Shown piece by piece: positions 15,596-24,803 of a stretch of 64,000 nucleotides of DNA. The position numbers and the translations under genes were made by a program. The notes under the pieces are model-generated. The model had not been told where the DNA came from. It searched no databases and worked only from the letters and a program-made list of their open reading frames with translations. Every line of letters begins with the position of its first letter. The stretch's first letter is position 1. The stretch is from Actinomycetota bacterium. Lineage in GTDB: Bacteria; Actinomycetota; Acidimicrobiia; Acidimicrobiales; Aldehydirespiratoraceae. The stretch is taken from contig JAPOHW010000002.1 of assembly GCA_029979265.1 (NCBI GenBank), positions 150,552 to 214,551 of the forward strand, in the 5' to 3' direction.

Positions 15596-16900
15596 ATGCT
15601 GACGGATCGCTACGACAACGAGCTCACCACGACGTCGGAACAGGCTTGCGGCCTGTATGTCGACGGGATCGACCGACTGTTGGCCGGCGACGGAGGCATC
15701 GGCCCAGTGCTCGACGCAGCGATCGAAGCCGACCCGCATTTTGCGCTTGCCCACGTCGCCCGAGCTCGTCACGACCACCTGCTCGGGCATGGACGCGAGG
15801 CGCGCGAGCGGATGGAGACAGCGATCACACTCGCCGCCGACGCCACAGCCCGCGAGCGACGCCATACCGAAATCTACGCAGCGATCATCAGCGGTGACAT
15901 CCCACGTTCGCTCGACCTGACCATGGAGCACCTGGCCGAGCATCCGCGAGACGGATTCGTCGTTGCCCCCGCAAGCGGTGTGTTCGGCTCCATCGGCTTC
16001 AGCGGCCGTATCGGCCGATTCGAGGAGCAACGAGCGTTCCTCGATCCGCTCGCCGCGCACTACGGCGACGATTGGTGGTTCCTCACCGTCCACGCCTTTG
16101 CCATCGCCGAGACCGGAGACTGGGAACGAGCCCGCACCCTGGCAGAACGGGCACTCGAGCTGCGTCCGACCAACGCTCATGCTGCGCACACCCTGGCCCA
16201 CGTCCTCTACGAGGGTGGCGCCGACACGGACGCGCTCGAGTTCCTGACCGGATTCGTACCCGACACCGACCGGGACGGAATCCTCCACTGTCACCTCTGG
16301 TGGCACTACGCCCTCGTGCTCATGACAGCTGGACACGCCGACGCTGCCTGGGATGCCTTCACCCGGAACTGCATGCCCGACACGACCACGAGTCCAGCGA
16401 TCAATGTGTTCACCGACGCATCGTCGTTCCTCTGGCGGGCTGCGATCGCTGGTCTCGAGTGCAGCCCCACGATCTGGGAGGCCGTGCGAGACCACTACGA
16501 AACGTCGTTCCGCAAACCGATCGTGTTCGTTGATTGTCACGCTGCGCTGCCCTATGCCGCGCTGGGCGACGCTGACATGGTTGCAGCCACCATCGCCGTG
16601 CTCGACGAATTGGCCGAGCAGGGCCGACTGCCGGCCGGCGGATTCGGAGCGCAGGTGGCACGGGCATACGACGCGTTCGCCAACGCCCGCTGGGCCGACG
16701 TGATCGACACGCTCGAGCCGATAATGACGGAACTCCCCCGCATCGGCGGCAGCAGAGCACAGAGCGACCTCGTGACCAACACCTTGCTCGCCGCCTACGT
16801 CAACGACGGGCGAACCAACGATGCTGCTGCGCTTCTCGACCGTGAGCACGACGAACTCGGGAGATCGGTGACCCACCCGGTCGCCGGGTTGGCGGCGTGA
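15596..16900 (+). CDS. TPR protein related to TTC38
   Basis: The 434-residue protein has helical repeats of TPR type, for example AIEADPHFALAHVARARHDHLLG and ERARTLAERALELRPTNAHAAHTLAHVLYE. The central HCHLWWHYALVLMTAG segment resembles the TTC38 family. There is no signal peptide or transmembrane helix. TPR arrays mediate protein contacts; no enzymatic motif is seen. The ATG at 15596 follows the tRNA terminator. A longer reading frame runs back into the tRNA and is not used. Confidence 0.8.
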   Translation: MLTDRYDNELTTTSEQACGLYVDGIDRLLAGDGGIGPVLDAAIEADPHFALAHVARARHDHLLGHGREARERMETAITLAADATARERRHTEIYAAIISGDIPRSLDLTMEHLAEHPRDGFVVAPASGVFGSIGFSGRIGRFEEQRAFLDPLAAHYGDDWWFLTVHAFAIAETGDWERARTLAERALELRPTNAHAAHTLAHVLYEGGADTDALEFLTGFVPDTDRDGILHCHLWWHYALVLMTAGHADAAWDAFTRNCMPDTTTSPAINVFTDASSFLWRAAIAGLECSPTIWEAVRDHYETSFRKPIVFVDCHAALPYAALGDADMVAATIAVLDELAEQGRLPAGGFGAQVARAYDAFANARWADVIDTLEPIMTELPRIGGSRAQSDLVTNTLLAAYVNDGRTNDAAALLDREHDELGRSVTHPVAGLAA

Positions 16901-16903
16901 CCG

Positions 16904-17743
16904 TCAGGCTCGGGATCGCAGCGCCTCGACAACCGCGGTCAGGTCGGGCGGCGGTGATGCATCCTTGAAGCGATCGAGCGCGGCGTAGGTGGCTGCAGCG
17001 CCGTCGTGGAAGCCCCCGCTCAACCCAACGGCACGAAGCGCCGAGGCGATCTCTTCCATCTCGCCGACGAAGCGCCACGCCTTCGGTCCGGTGCCGGCCG
17101 CCCTCGCTTCGAGTTGCCCCGACAGTTTCGGCTGTGAGCGAGACCACTCGTCGAGCAAAGGACCGTCGACACCCATCTCGGCCGCATAGGCGAACAACGC
17201 AAGCAGCAGGGCCGACGAACCTTTGGTCCAGCCTGCGTACGCCATCTTGAGTGCCGACGCCGCTCCGATACCGCCATCGATCCCGATCACCGCCAACGGT
17301 CCACCCGTGAGCTTGTCCACCCACTCCGACACACCCGACCCAGAGAGGTAGAGCCGGGTCGTATCGGCCCGATGCGCCGGCATACCGATGATCGATCCGT
17401 CGACGGGTGTGGCCCCCGACGCCGCCACCACAGACGCCACCTTTGTCGCAGTCTCCGGGCTGATCGCGTTCGCATCGAGGTACGTGCCGGCGAACCCGGT
17501 CGCCGCCACTGCGCGAGCGACGTCGACCGCGACGGACGGTGGACAGACCGAGACCACCAATTCGGCATGCTCGCAGCCTGCGGTCAGTTGGTCGACCGAC
17601 CGCAACCCGGCTGCAGTTGCGCGCTGCGAGGTGGCCGCGCTGCGACCCTGTGCCACCCATCGGACGTCGTGGCCCGCAGCCACGAACGACGCAGCAACAC
17701 TCACCCCCATCGCCCCAGGGTGCAGAACGGTGATGGCAGTCAC
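16904..17743 (-). CDS. NAD(P)-binding oxidoreductase with DUF1932 domain
   Basis: The 279-residue protein resembles the 6-phosphogluconate dehydrogenase/3-hydroxyisobutyrate dehydrogenase fold. The N-terminal segment ITVLHPGAMGVSVAASFVAAGHDV carries the nucleotide-binding Gly-rich turn. The C-terminal half (from about residue 185) is DUF1932-like, containing MAYAGWTKGSSALLLALFAYA. The Lys in LKMAYAGWTKG is in the expected catalytic region. The GTG at 17743 begins directly before the Rossmann strand. Substrate unknown. Confidence 0.82.
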   Translation of the reverse strand: MTAITVLHPGAMGVSVAASFVAAGHDVRWVAQGRSAATSQRATAAGLRSVDQLTAGCEHAELVVSVCPPSVAVDVARAVAATGFAGTYLDANAISPETATKVASVVAASGATPVDGSIIGMPAHRADTTRLYLSGSGVSEWVDKLTGGPLAVIGIDGGIGAASALKMAYAGWTKGSSALLLALFAYAAEMGVDGPLLDEWSRSQPKLSGQLEARAAGTGPKAWRFVGEMEEIASALRAVGLSGGFHDGAAATYAALDRFKDASPPPDLTAVVEALRSRA

Positions 17744-17844
17744 GACAGTTCGCCCACCCGCCCGCACCCGCGTTCGTTCGACGTCGTCTTCCAGCGTTCG
17801 ATCATCGGCCGGATCCTAGAGGCTCAGCCTGCAATACTCCCGGG

Positions 17845-19263
17845 GTGCTCAACCCGCTGATCGCCGCCACGGCAACCGAGCTCACCGAACGACTGCAGGC
17901 ACGGGAGATCTCCGCCGTCGAGGTCGTCACGGCCCACCTGGACCGAATCGACGAGGTGGACGGGATCGTGAACGCCATCCCGGTTCGTCGAGCGCGTGAG
18001 GCAGTGCTCAGCGATGCAGCCCAACTCGACGCACTCGATGAGCCGTCGGGACCGCTCCATGGCCTGCCAGTCGCCGTGAAAGATCTCCAGAACGTGGCCG
18101 GACTTCCGACGTCGCATGGCTCACCGGTGATGCCCCTCGCGCCCCAAGCGAGGGACGGCTTGGTGGCCGAGCGACTCCGCACCGCTGGCGCAGTGATCAT
18201 CGGAAAGACGAACACGCCCGAGTGGGGCACGGGAAGCCACACGTTCAACCCGGTCTACGGGCTCACCCGAAATCCGTGGAACACCGACCGCTCAGCCGGT
18301 GGGAGCAGCGGAGGTGCAGCAGCGGCGTTGGCTGCTCGTATGTTGCCGATTGCCGACGGGAGCGATCTCGGCGGATCGCTCCGAAACCCTGCTGCGTTCA
18401 ACGGCGTCGTGGGCCTTCGCCCCACCGTGGGCACCGTTCCCAACCCTGATGCCCGGAGTCACTCGCTCTCGCGATTCGGAGTCGAAGGGCCGATGGGACG
18501 CACCGTTGCCGACACCGCACTGTTGCTTGCGGTACTCGCCGGGCCGGACCCACTCGACGCGATCAGTCGCCCGATCGATCCTTCGGGCTTCCGGATGCTG
18601 CGCGAACTCGCCACCGCCCCACGCATCGGGTGGATGGGTGACGTCGGTGGGAGCTTCGTATGCGATGACGAGCCGATGGCGCTCGCCCGGCGGGCCGCCG
18701 GTGCTGTGGGCATCATCACCGACATCGACGAGTCGCTCGACGGCGCCGAACGAATCTTTCGGGTGATCCGGGGTATCAGCTACCGGGGACTGGCAGCTGC
18801 GTTCACCGCCGAGCAGATCAGCCGCATGAAAACGACGGTCCAGGAAAACATGGCCTACGGCCAGTCCATCACCGCCGACGACATCGTCGAGGTCGACGGT
18901 CTCCGATCGAACCTGCACCGTCGAGTCCACGAACTGTTCAACGCCGTCGACGTTCTCGCATTGCCGACCACCCAGGTCGCAGCGTTCCCGAGCGATTGGG
19001 AGTTTCCGACCGTCGTCGGCGGTGAGGAGATGACCGACTACCTCGGCTGGATGATGTCGTGCTGCGTGATCACAGCCACCGGTTGTCCCGCCATCTCGAT
19101 CCCTGCCGGGTTCACGAGCGACGGTCTCCCCGTCGGTCTCCAACTCGTTGCGCCGATCGGCGCCGAACGGCAGTTGCTCGAGATTGCCGCTGCGATCGAG
19201 CACGCCGATCCCCATCATCACATGGTGCCGGAGATCAACGAGCCAACGCTCGGTGGTCCCTAG
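17845..19263 (+). CDS. Amidase (amidase-signature family)
   Basis: The 472-residue enzyme has the Ser-cisSer-Lys triad of the amidase signature family. The Lys is in PVAVKDLQNVAG, the Gly/Ser-rich stretch is RSAGGSSGGAAAALAA, and the nucleophile region is DGSDLGGSLRNPAAFNGVVGLRPT. It hydrolyses an amide of unknown identity in the cytoplasm. The GTG start at 17845 faces the divergent DUF1932 gene across about 100 bases. Members of this family are related to GatA, but there are no gatB/gatC genes nearby, so a catabolic amidase is more likely. Confidence 0.92.
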   Translation: MLNPLIAATATELTERLQAREISAVEVVTAHLDRIDEVDGIVNAIPVRRAREAVLSDAAQLDALDEPSGPLHGLPVAVKDLQNVAGLPTSHGSPVMPLAPQARDGLVAERLRTAGAVIIGKTNTPEWGTGSHTFNPVYGLTRNPWNTDRSAGGSSGGAAAALAARMLPIADGSDLGGSLRNPAAFNGVVGLRPTVGTVPNPDARSHSLSRFGVEGPMGRTVADTALLLAVLAGPDPLDAISRPIDPSGFRMLRELATAPRIGWMGDVGGSFVCDDEPMALARRAAGAVGIITDIDESLDGAERIFRVIRGISYRGLAAAFTAEQISRMKTTVQENMAYGQSITADDIVEVDGLRSNLHRRVHELFNAVDVLALPTTQVAAFPSDWEFPTVVGGEEMTDYLGWMMSCCVITATGCPAISIPAGFTSDGLPVGLQLVAPIGAERQLLEIAAAIEHADPHHHMVPEINEPTLGGP

Positions 19264-19266
19264 CCA

Positions 19267-20382
19267 TCAGCCGGGTTCGCGAGGAAGTCCGAGCACACGT
19301 TCGCCCACGATGTTGCGTTGTATCTCACTGCTGCCCCCTGCGATACGCATGCCTGGGCTGTAGAGGAATTGGTTCGTGACGTCGTCGAGCAACATTGCCC
19401 CAGCGCCGCGCACACCCGCCTCGAAGGCGTCGGCAGCGGACGTCAGCTCGGTTCGAAGCAGCTTCGTCGCCGGCGCAAGCGCAACGTCACCGTCGACTCG
19501 CTGCAGGAACGCTTTCAACGCACCGCCGCGAACGAGCAGGTCGGCGAGCGCATCGGTGGCGATGGCGGTTCGGTTGCCGGACCCCACGCTGACGGAAGCC
19601 ATGACGTCGAGCCGCTGATCGAGCGAGATGACCCCCGCTTCGCCGAACGAGCCCCGCTCGTCACCGAGCACCTCCATCGCAACGCGCCAACCCTCGTTCT
19701 CAGGACCGAGCAACGACGATCGCGGCACGGCGACGTCGTCGAAGAACACTTCGCAGAACTCCTCGTCTCCGGTCATCTGCCGGAGCGGCCGGACGTCGAT
19801 GCCGGGAAGTCTCATGTCGAGCAGGAAGAACGAGATGCCCTTGTGTCTGGGCAGATCGAGCGACGTGCGGGCCAGGAGAATGCCGTAATCGGCGAACTGG
19901 GCATTCGACGACCAGACCTTTTGCCCGTTCAGGACGTAATCGTCACCGTCTCGAACCGCTGAGGTTTGCAGGCCGGCCAGGTCCGAACCCGCACCGGGCT
20001 CGGAGAAGAGTTGGCACCAGACGATGTCACCAGCTGCAGTCCGCGGAAGAAAGGCGGCCTTTTGTTCATCGGTGCCCGACCGCATGATCGACTCTGCCGC
20101 AAGGACGTAGCCCTGCAGATTCAGATACGGCGCCACCTGCGCCCGAGCACACTCCTCGTACCACACGGTTGTGTGCGCTCGGCTCAGACCACGTCCCCCG
20201 TGTTCGACAGGCCAGTGCAGAGCCGACCAACCGTTCGCGAAGGCATGGGCCTGCCATCGTTGCGACAGCTCGACCATGTCCGGCGGAACGATCGCACCAA
20301 ATGCGGGACACGCAATCCCAGACTCCTTCGCGGCCTCGACGAAGGCGACAACCTCCGCTCGAAACTGGCGAAGATCAGTCAC
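19267..20382 (-). CDS. Acyl-CoA dehydrogenase
   Basis: The 371-residue flavoenzyme oxidises an acyl-CoA at the alpha-beta bond. Recognisable segments are WCQLFSEPGAGSDLAGLQTSAV and DDYVLNGQKVWSSNAQFADYGILLARTS in the middle domain. The C-terminal helical domain has SPGMRIAGGSSEIQRNIVGERVLGLPREPG, with the flavin-contacting Gly-Gly-Ser-Ser-Glu-Ile-Gln. The sequence resembles dehydrogenases used in degradation of branched or steroid side chains. The GTG start overlaps the end of the cupin gene by 8 bases. Confidence 0.92.
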   Translation of the reverse strand: MTDLRQFRAEVVAFVEAAKESGIACPAFGAIVPPDMVELSQRWQAHAFANGWSALHWPVEHGGRGLSRAHTTVWYEECARAQVAPYLNLQGYVLAAESIMRSGTDEQKAAFLPRTAAGDIVWCQLFSEPGAGSDLAGLQTSAVRDGDDYVLNGQKVWSSNAQFADYGILLARTSLDLPRHKGISFFLLDMRLPGIDVRPLRQMTGDEEFCEVFFDDVAVPRSSLLGPENEGWRVAMEVLGDERGSFGEAGVISLDQRLDVMASVSVGSGNRTAIATDALADLLVRGGALKAFLQRVDGDVALAPATKLLRTELTSAADAFEAGVRGAGAMLLDDVTNQFLYSPGMRIAGGSSEIQRNIVGERVLGLPREPG

Positions 20383-20734
20383 GCGGTGGTTTGTCGATCG
20401 GCATCGTCAGCGTTTTGGGATCACAGTCGAATCCGAAAACGGCGCGGTAACCCTCAGAGACCTCGCGATGGACGATCCCAGCCTCATCGGCACGGATCAT
20501 GGTGCCGGCGCCGCACGTGTAGGTCTCGCCGGTGTCACGGACGACCACGGTCAACTCGCCACTGACGACGTAGGTCGTCGTCTGGAAATCGTGCCAGTGG
20601 AAGTCATTGTCGACCGCTGCGATGTCGAGTGCGAGCGGGTGCTCACCGTTCGACTCAGCCAGGGCAATCGCCCCTCCTTCGTCGGTGAACGCATCAGTGG
20701 TGAGGGTGAAGTTGGTGCCGCGGAGAACGCTCAT
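20375..20734 (-). CDS. Small cupin-domain protein
   Basis: The 119-residue single-domain cupin has a metal-type first motif in NDFHWHDFQTTTYVVSGELTV (two His) and a second motif around GTMIRADEAGIVHREVSEGY with one His. It may bind a metal and a small carboxylate. The ATG at 20734 begins MSVLRGTNF. Its last codons overlap the acyl-CoA dehydrogenase start by 8 bases (GTGACTGA), so the two are coupled. Confidence 0.8.
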   Translation of the reverse strand: MSVLRGTNFTLTTDAFTDEGGAIALAESNGEHPLALDIAAVDNDFHWHDFQTTTYVVSGELTVVVRDTGETYTCGAGTMIRADEAGIVHREVSEGYRAVFGFDCDPKTLTMPIDKPPRD

Positions 20735-20822
20735 GACCCCGACGCTAATCCATCGGCGGGGTCTGAGCTCCATCCCCGATCCGGACACGCGCCGAACGCC
20801 CCGAAGGATCTAGGTTCTGCTC

Positions 20823-21512
20823 ATGGCTCGACACTTCAGCCCTGACGTCTTCGCCTTCCTTCGTGAGCTGGCTGCCAACAACGACCGAACCTGGTTTGAG
20901 GAGAACAAACAACGCTACGAGGCGTCGGTTCGGCAACCTGCACTCGACTTCATCACCGACTTCGTCGAACCGCTCAGCACACTCTCGCCCCACTTCGTGG
21001 CGGACTCGCGCACGGTTGGTGGCTCACTGTTCCGGCTCCACCGCGACACCCGATTCAGCAAAGACAAGACCCCGTACAAGGTGAACACCGGCATGCACTT
21101 CCGTCACGAACGGGCGCGGGACGCTCATGCCCCCGGCTACTACGTGCATCTCGAACCCCGGAACTGCTTCATCGGCGCCGGCCTGTGGACGCCGGAACCG
21201 AGGGTCGCTCAGCAGATTCGGCTCCACATCGCCGCGCACCCCGACGAGTGGACGCGGGCCACCCGGCGTGCGCCGTTCATCGATCACTTCTCGCTCGGCG
21301 GGGACCAACTCAAACGCCCGCCGCGCGGGATCGATGTAGACCCTGCTGAGCCGTTGATGGATGACCTTCGACGGACGAGCTTCATCGCCACCAGCCCGCT
21401 CACTCAGCGCACGGTCGTCAGCAGCGACTTCGCCGAGGTGCTCCGGAGCCGTTTCGACCTGACAGGACCGATGATGGCGCTGCTGTGCGACGCTGTCGGT
21501 GTGCCTTTTTGA
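20823..21512 (+). CDS. DUF2461 family protein
   Basis: The 229-residue protein matches the DUF2461/TIGR02453 family. Typical segments are LRELAANNDRTWFEENKQRYE near the start, RLHRDTRFSKDKTPYKVNTGMHFRH and GYYVHLEPRNCFIGAGLWTPEP. Function is unknown; the family is soluble and widespread in bacteria and fungi. It is transcribed divergently from the cupin gene. Confidence 0.88.
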   Translation: MARHFSPDVFAFLRELAANNDRTWFEENKQRYEASVRQPALDFITDFVEPLSTLSPHFVADSRTVGGSLFRLHRDTRFSKDKTPYKVNTGMHFRHERARDAHAPGYYVHLEPRNCFIGAGLWTPEPRVAQQIRLHIAAHPDEWTRATRRAPFIDHFSLGGDQLKRPPRGIDVDPAEPLMDDLRRTSFIATSPLTQRTVVSSDFAEVLRSRFDLTGPMMALLCDAVGVPF

Positions 21513-21567
21513 CGCGTTCGCCCTCGTGGGCCAGCGCTCACAGCGAAGCAATCGCAAAGGAATACCG

Positions 21568-21696
21568 ATGATCGTGACAACGACCCGCCGCTCGACACCC
21601 GTCCTGCTCACACGCACCAGTACCGCGGCAGCGTCTGACGGAGGCGACCTCGAAACCCCCAGACACAACGGCGCCCGTGACGGCGCCGGCGAGTAG
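21568..21696 (+). CDS. Possible 42-residue small ORF
   Basis: An ATG at 21568 with AAAGGA 6-7 bases upstream opens a 42-codon frame rich in Thr and Arg at its start (MIVTTTRRSTPVLLTRTSTA) and in Gly, Asp and Arg at its end. The stop is 9 bases before the M28-like gene. It could be a leader peptide or small protein, or chance. I recognise no family. Confidence 0.3.
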   Translation: MIVTTTRRSTPVLLTRTSTAAASDGGDLETPRHNGARDGAGE

Positions 21697-21705
21697 CAGC
21701 AAGCG

Positions 21706-22803
21706 ATGAACGGTGACGAGCTCTACGCCCTGGTCGAGTCGTACGAACGGCTCGGCATCCACCGGGCGGGCACCGAGACCGACCGGGCGACGTTCGACTG
21801 GTACGAGCGACGTCTGCGCGCTCGTGGTCTGTCGACCGAACGGGTGGCGGTGCCCTTCGACCGCTACGACTATCGCTCCGAATTGACCGCCGACGGCGAG
21901 ACACTCGAGCATCTCCCGCTCTTCTACGAGTGGACCGGGTCGATCGACACGGTCGATGTTGCGCTGATCGACCTCGGAGACGAACAGGGCCGATTCGGCA
22001 GCTCCGAGTTCGAGGCGACCGAACTGGTCGCTGCGACGGGCGCATCCGCAGGCGTCCTGGCCACGATCAATTCGAAGGGCTCGCTGAAGGCCGCCAATCG
22101 GACGATCCGGGAACGCCACGGCAAGCCGACGGTGTTGATCGCCGGCTGCGACCTCGAGCGCGCCCGTGCCGCAAACGAACTTCGCCTGCGGATGGATGCT
22201 GCGCTCTCGCCGGCGACCACCGAGAACCTCATCGCCCGCAATGGTGTCCCCGGGGTTCCCTTGCTGCTGACAACCCCGCTGTCGGGTTGGTTCCGATGCA
22301 GTGGGGAGCGAGGGACCGGCGCCGCCGTGCTCCTCGATCTGGTCGAGCGGTTCTCCTCGTACCCGCTCCTCGTCCTGGCGACGGGGGGCCACGAGCTCGA
22401 CTACCTCGGTGTGAGACGGTGGGTTGCGTCGGCTCCTGAACCGCTCGCCGCGATCGCCCATATCGGGGCGAGCGTCGGCTGTGACGAGATCGCCGCCGAC
22501 GGCAGTCGCCAACCGATCCGTACTCGGATCGCCCGAACCGACGCGCCCGGCGCAACCGCCGACGAGATGGCGACTGCCCTCACGTCGGTCAACTATCGGT
22601 TCGTGGCTGACGCCGGGTCGTGGGGAGGTGAGTCTGAGGTGTTGTGCGAACTCGACACACCGATGTTGTCGCTCACCGGGGCCGGCGCCGACTTTCACAC
22701 GCCGGAGGACATCACCGCCGATGTGACATCACCGCTCACGATGCAACACGTCAGCGCCGCAATCGCAGCTGCAGTCGCTGCACTGGTTCGCTCGATCAGC
22801 TGA
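21706..22803 (+). CDS. M28 peptidase-like protein with altered metal site
   Basis: The 365-residue protein has the overall plan of M28 (Zn aminopeptidase/glutaminyl cyclase) enzymes, with an inserted PA-like domain (about 80-175). Core segments are GTGAAVLLDLVERF, ATGGHELDYLGVRRW and DFHTPEDI. The usual first His-x-Asp and bridging Asp are not visible: the corresponding region reads TTPLSGWFRCSGERG. One acidic residue (GHELD) and the last His (FHTPED) remain. It may be a non-canonical hydrolase or have lost activity. The last 8 bases overlap the convergent carbonic anhydrase gene. Confidence 0.72.
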   Translation: MNGDELYALVESYERLGIHRAGTETDRATFDWYERRLRARGLSTERVAVPFDRYDYRSELTADGETLEHLPLFYEWTGSIDTVDVALIDLGDEQGRFGSSEFEATELVAATGASAGVLATINSKGSLKAANRTIRERHGKPTVLIAGCDLERARAANELRLRMDAALSPATTENLIARNGVPGVPLLLTTPLSGWFRCSGERGTGAAVLLDLVERFSSYPLLVLATGGHELDYLGVRRWVASAPEPLAAIAHIGASVGCDEIAADGSRQPIRTRIARTDAPGATADEMATALTSVNYRFVADAGSWGGESEVLCELDTPMLSLTGAGADFHTPEDITADVTSPLTMQHVSAAIAAAVAALVRSIS

Positions 22804-23299
22804 CCTCACGGAGCAGTCGAGTCTCCACGTCGTAGACGAAGCCACGTACGTGCTCAATGTGCTCCACGAACGGCGATTCGACGAGGCGGGCGATCGAGCG
22901 CCGAACGGCATCAGCCGGATCGGTGAAGTCCTCGAGCGCCCAGCGGGGCTCGACACCGAGCTCGGCAGACAAATCGGAGCGAAGCGTCGCTTCGGTCACC
23001 TTCGACAGGCCACAGTCGGTGTGGGAGATGACGAGTACCTCACGAGTTCCCAGATACCGCTGCGACAACGTCAGCGAACGGATCACATCGTCGGTGACAA
23101 CACCCCCGGCGTTGCGAAGCACATGCGCCTCGCCGTGCTTCAGCCCCAACACCGTCTCGATGTCGATCCTGCAGTCCATGCAACTGACGACGGCCAGTCG
23201 GCGAGAGGGCTCGCTTGCGAGGAACGGCCGATCCTCGGATGCAGCTGCGACATTGTTCGCCAGCAGCTCGTCCGCATTGGGAAACGACGTGTCACGCAT
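22796..23299 (-). CDS. Beta-class carbonic anhydrase
   Basis: The 167-residue enzyme interconverts CO2 and bicarbonate. Zinc ligands are seen in VVSCMDCRIDIETVLGL (first Cys, with the Asp-Arg dyad) and in ISHTDCGLSKV (His and Cys). The GEAHVLRNAGGVVTDDVIRSL motif between them is typical. Length fits the short type II-like beta class from actinobacteria. MRDTSFPNADELL at 23299 is the preferred start; an ATG two codons upstream is also open. Confidence 0.93.
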   Translation of the reverse strand: MRDTSFPNADELLANNVAAASEDRPFLASEPSRRLAVVSCMDCRIDIETVLGLKHGEAHVLRNAGGVVTDDVIRSLTLSQRYLGTREVLVISHTDCGLSKVTEATLRSDLSAELGVEPRWALEDFTDPADAVRRSIARLVESPFVEHIEHVRGFVYDVETRLLREVS

Positions 23300-23360
23300 G
23301 GGCACACCGTAGAGCCACTACGGTCTCGATCAGCCACTTCTCCCAGGAGCATCGAGCACC

Positions 23361-23849
23361 ATGAACCAGCCAGCCGGGCACTACCACGCCGAAGGCGATC
23401 CACCCGACACCGTCCGATACTGGGACGGTGAGCAGTGGGTTGGTGATCCGCTCCCCGCGCCTGCGACCACGCCGCCGGCCGTGGTGGGTCATCGAGAAAT
23501 CGTCTCGAAGACGGATCGTTTCCTGTCCTTTTTGCTCGACATCGCTCTCACCATCGTCACGCTCGGCATCGGCTGGTTGATCTGGGCGCTGGTCCTCGTG
23601 CTGAAGAACGAGGGCCAGACGCCGGCCAAGAAGCTGATGAAGCAGCAAGTGCTGATCGAACAGACCGGGTTGCCGGCCGGACCGGCCCGCATGATTTTCA
23701 TCCGCGGGATCGCAGGCAGCATTGCGCTCAACATTGCGCTCTCGCTGTACGTGATTCCCGCCCTGATCCTGCTCGCGTTGGTCCTCTTCGACGATCAGAA
23801 CCGCACGTTCTGGGAGCGGCTCTCCGGTACGGTCGTCGTCCGAACCTGA
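23361..23849 (+). CDS. DUF2510/RDD membrane protein
   Basis: The 162-residue protein starts with a DUF2510-like segment (GHYHAEGDPPDTVRYWDGEQ) common on actinobacterial membrane proteins. An RDD-type domain follows with three or four membrane helices (about residues 50-75 and 105-145), a TPAKKLMKQQVL turn, and RTFWERLSGTVVV at the end. Function unknown; RDD proteins have been linked to ion or substrate transport. It lies 3 bases before the 2OG oxygenase gene. Confidence 0.8.
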   Translation: MNQPAGHYHAEGDPPDTVRYWDGEQWVGDPLPAPATTPPAVVGHREIVSKTDRFLSFLLDIALTIVTLGIGWLIWALVLVLKNEGQTPAKKLMKQQVLIEQTGLPAGPARMIFIRGIAGSIALNIALSLYVIPALILLALVLFDDQNRTFWERLSGTVVVRT

Positions 23850-23852
23850 GAC

Positions 23853-24803
23853 GTGATCCCGATCGTCGATGCTCGATCGGTCACCTTCGGTGCCGATCTT
23901 CGGTCGGCCTGCGAGCAGATCGGATTCGTTTCTGTGGTCGAGCACGGCATCACGGTCGAACTCTTCGATCGGGTCCGACGGTCGCTGCGAGCGCTCTTCT
24001 CGCTCGGCGATCAGGTCAAGGCAGACCTTCGGATCACGCCGACCAATTATCGGGGCTTCATCCCACTGGGCTTTTTCAGCCCCAACCGATCCGGGACCGG
24101 CGGCGCCGGAACCGACCAGTACGAGGGGTACAAGCTCCATTGGGAGTGTCCCAGCGGTCATCCGGTACGCGAGCACTGTGCGCTGTATGGACCGAACCGC
24201 TGGCCTGACGAACTGCCCGAGCTCCGAGCAGTCATCGACGAGTACTGGAGCGCCTGTGATGCGGTGGCGACGCGGATGCTCGATGCATTCGCCGAAGTCC
24301 TACCCGTCTCGACTGAGCAGTTTGCCGCCTGGCACGATGCGCCGCTCACCAACATGACGCTCCTGCACTATCCGGCGCAGCCTCCCGCACGAGATGTCAC
24401 CGGCATCCACCCTCACAAAGACACGAACGTCATCACCCTCCTGCATCCAGACCCAGTCGGTGGTCTCGAGATCCGCGGGCGCACCGGCGACTGGATCGAC
24501 GTCGACGGACCGCCCGATGCACTGGTCGTCAATGTCGGAGAGATGCTCGAGCTCTGGTCGGGCGGCCGGTTCGTGGCGACACCTCACCGGGTCGTCAACC
24601 GAAGCGGCACCGACCGCTACTCCTTTCCGTTCTTCGTCGTCCCGAACCATGCGGTGACCGTCGAACCGCTCGTGCCGTGCCTGGAGGGGTTCCACAAACC
24701 ACCAATGCCGGTTGGGCGGGTCAGTGCAGAGGTCTGGCGGACGAACTGGCCCGAGGAGCAACCCTCGAGCGCAGGACACGACCTCGGAACACTCGACCGT
24801 TGA
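23853..24803 (+). CDS. 2-oxoglutarate/Fe(II) oxygenase, IPNS-like
   Basis: The 316-residue protein belongs to the isopenicillin N synthase-like dioxygenases. The facial triad is visible as HxD in GIHPHKDTNVITLLH and the distal His in VATPHRVVNRSGTDRYSFPFFVVPN, where the Arg-Tyr-Ser binds 2-oxoglutarate. The N-terminal DIOX_N-like part reads IPIVDARSVTFGADLRSACEQ. The GTG start follows the RDD gene by 3 bases; the stop overlaps the FAD oxidoreductase ATG (TGATG). The substrate is unknown. Confidence 0.9.
   Translation: MIPIVDARSVTFGADLRSACEQIGFVSVVEHGITVELFDRVRRSLRALFSLGDQVKADLRITPTNYRGFIPLGFFSPNRSGTGGAGTDQYEGYKLHWECPSGHPVREHCALYGPNRWPDELPELRAVIDEYWSACDAVATRMLDAFAEVLPVSTEQFAAWHDAPLTNMTLLHYPAQPPARDVTGIHPHKDTNVITLLHPDPVGGLEIRGRTGDWIDVDGPPDALVVNVGEMLELWSGGRFVATPHRVVNRSGTDRYSFPFFVVPNHAVTVEPLVPCLEGFHKPPMPVGRVSAEVWRTNWPEEQPSSAGHDLGTLDR

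Noticed and set aside
15395..16876. 493-codon open frame on the minus strand
   Set aside because: It covers the TPR gene antisense and runs into the tRNA and its terminator, so it cannot be a normal gene.
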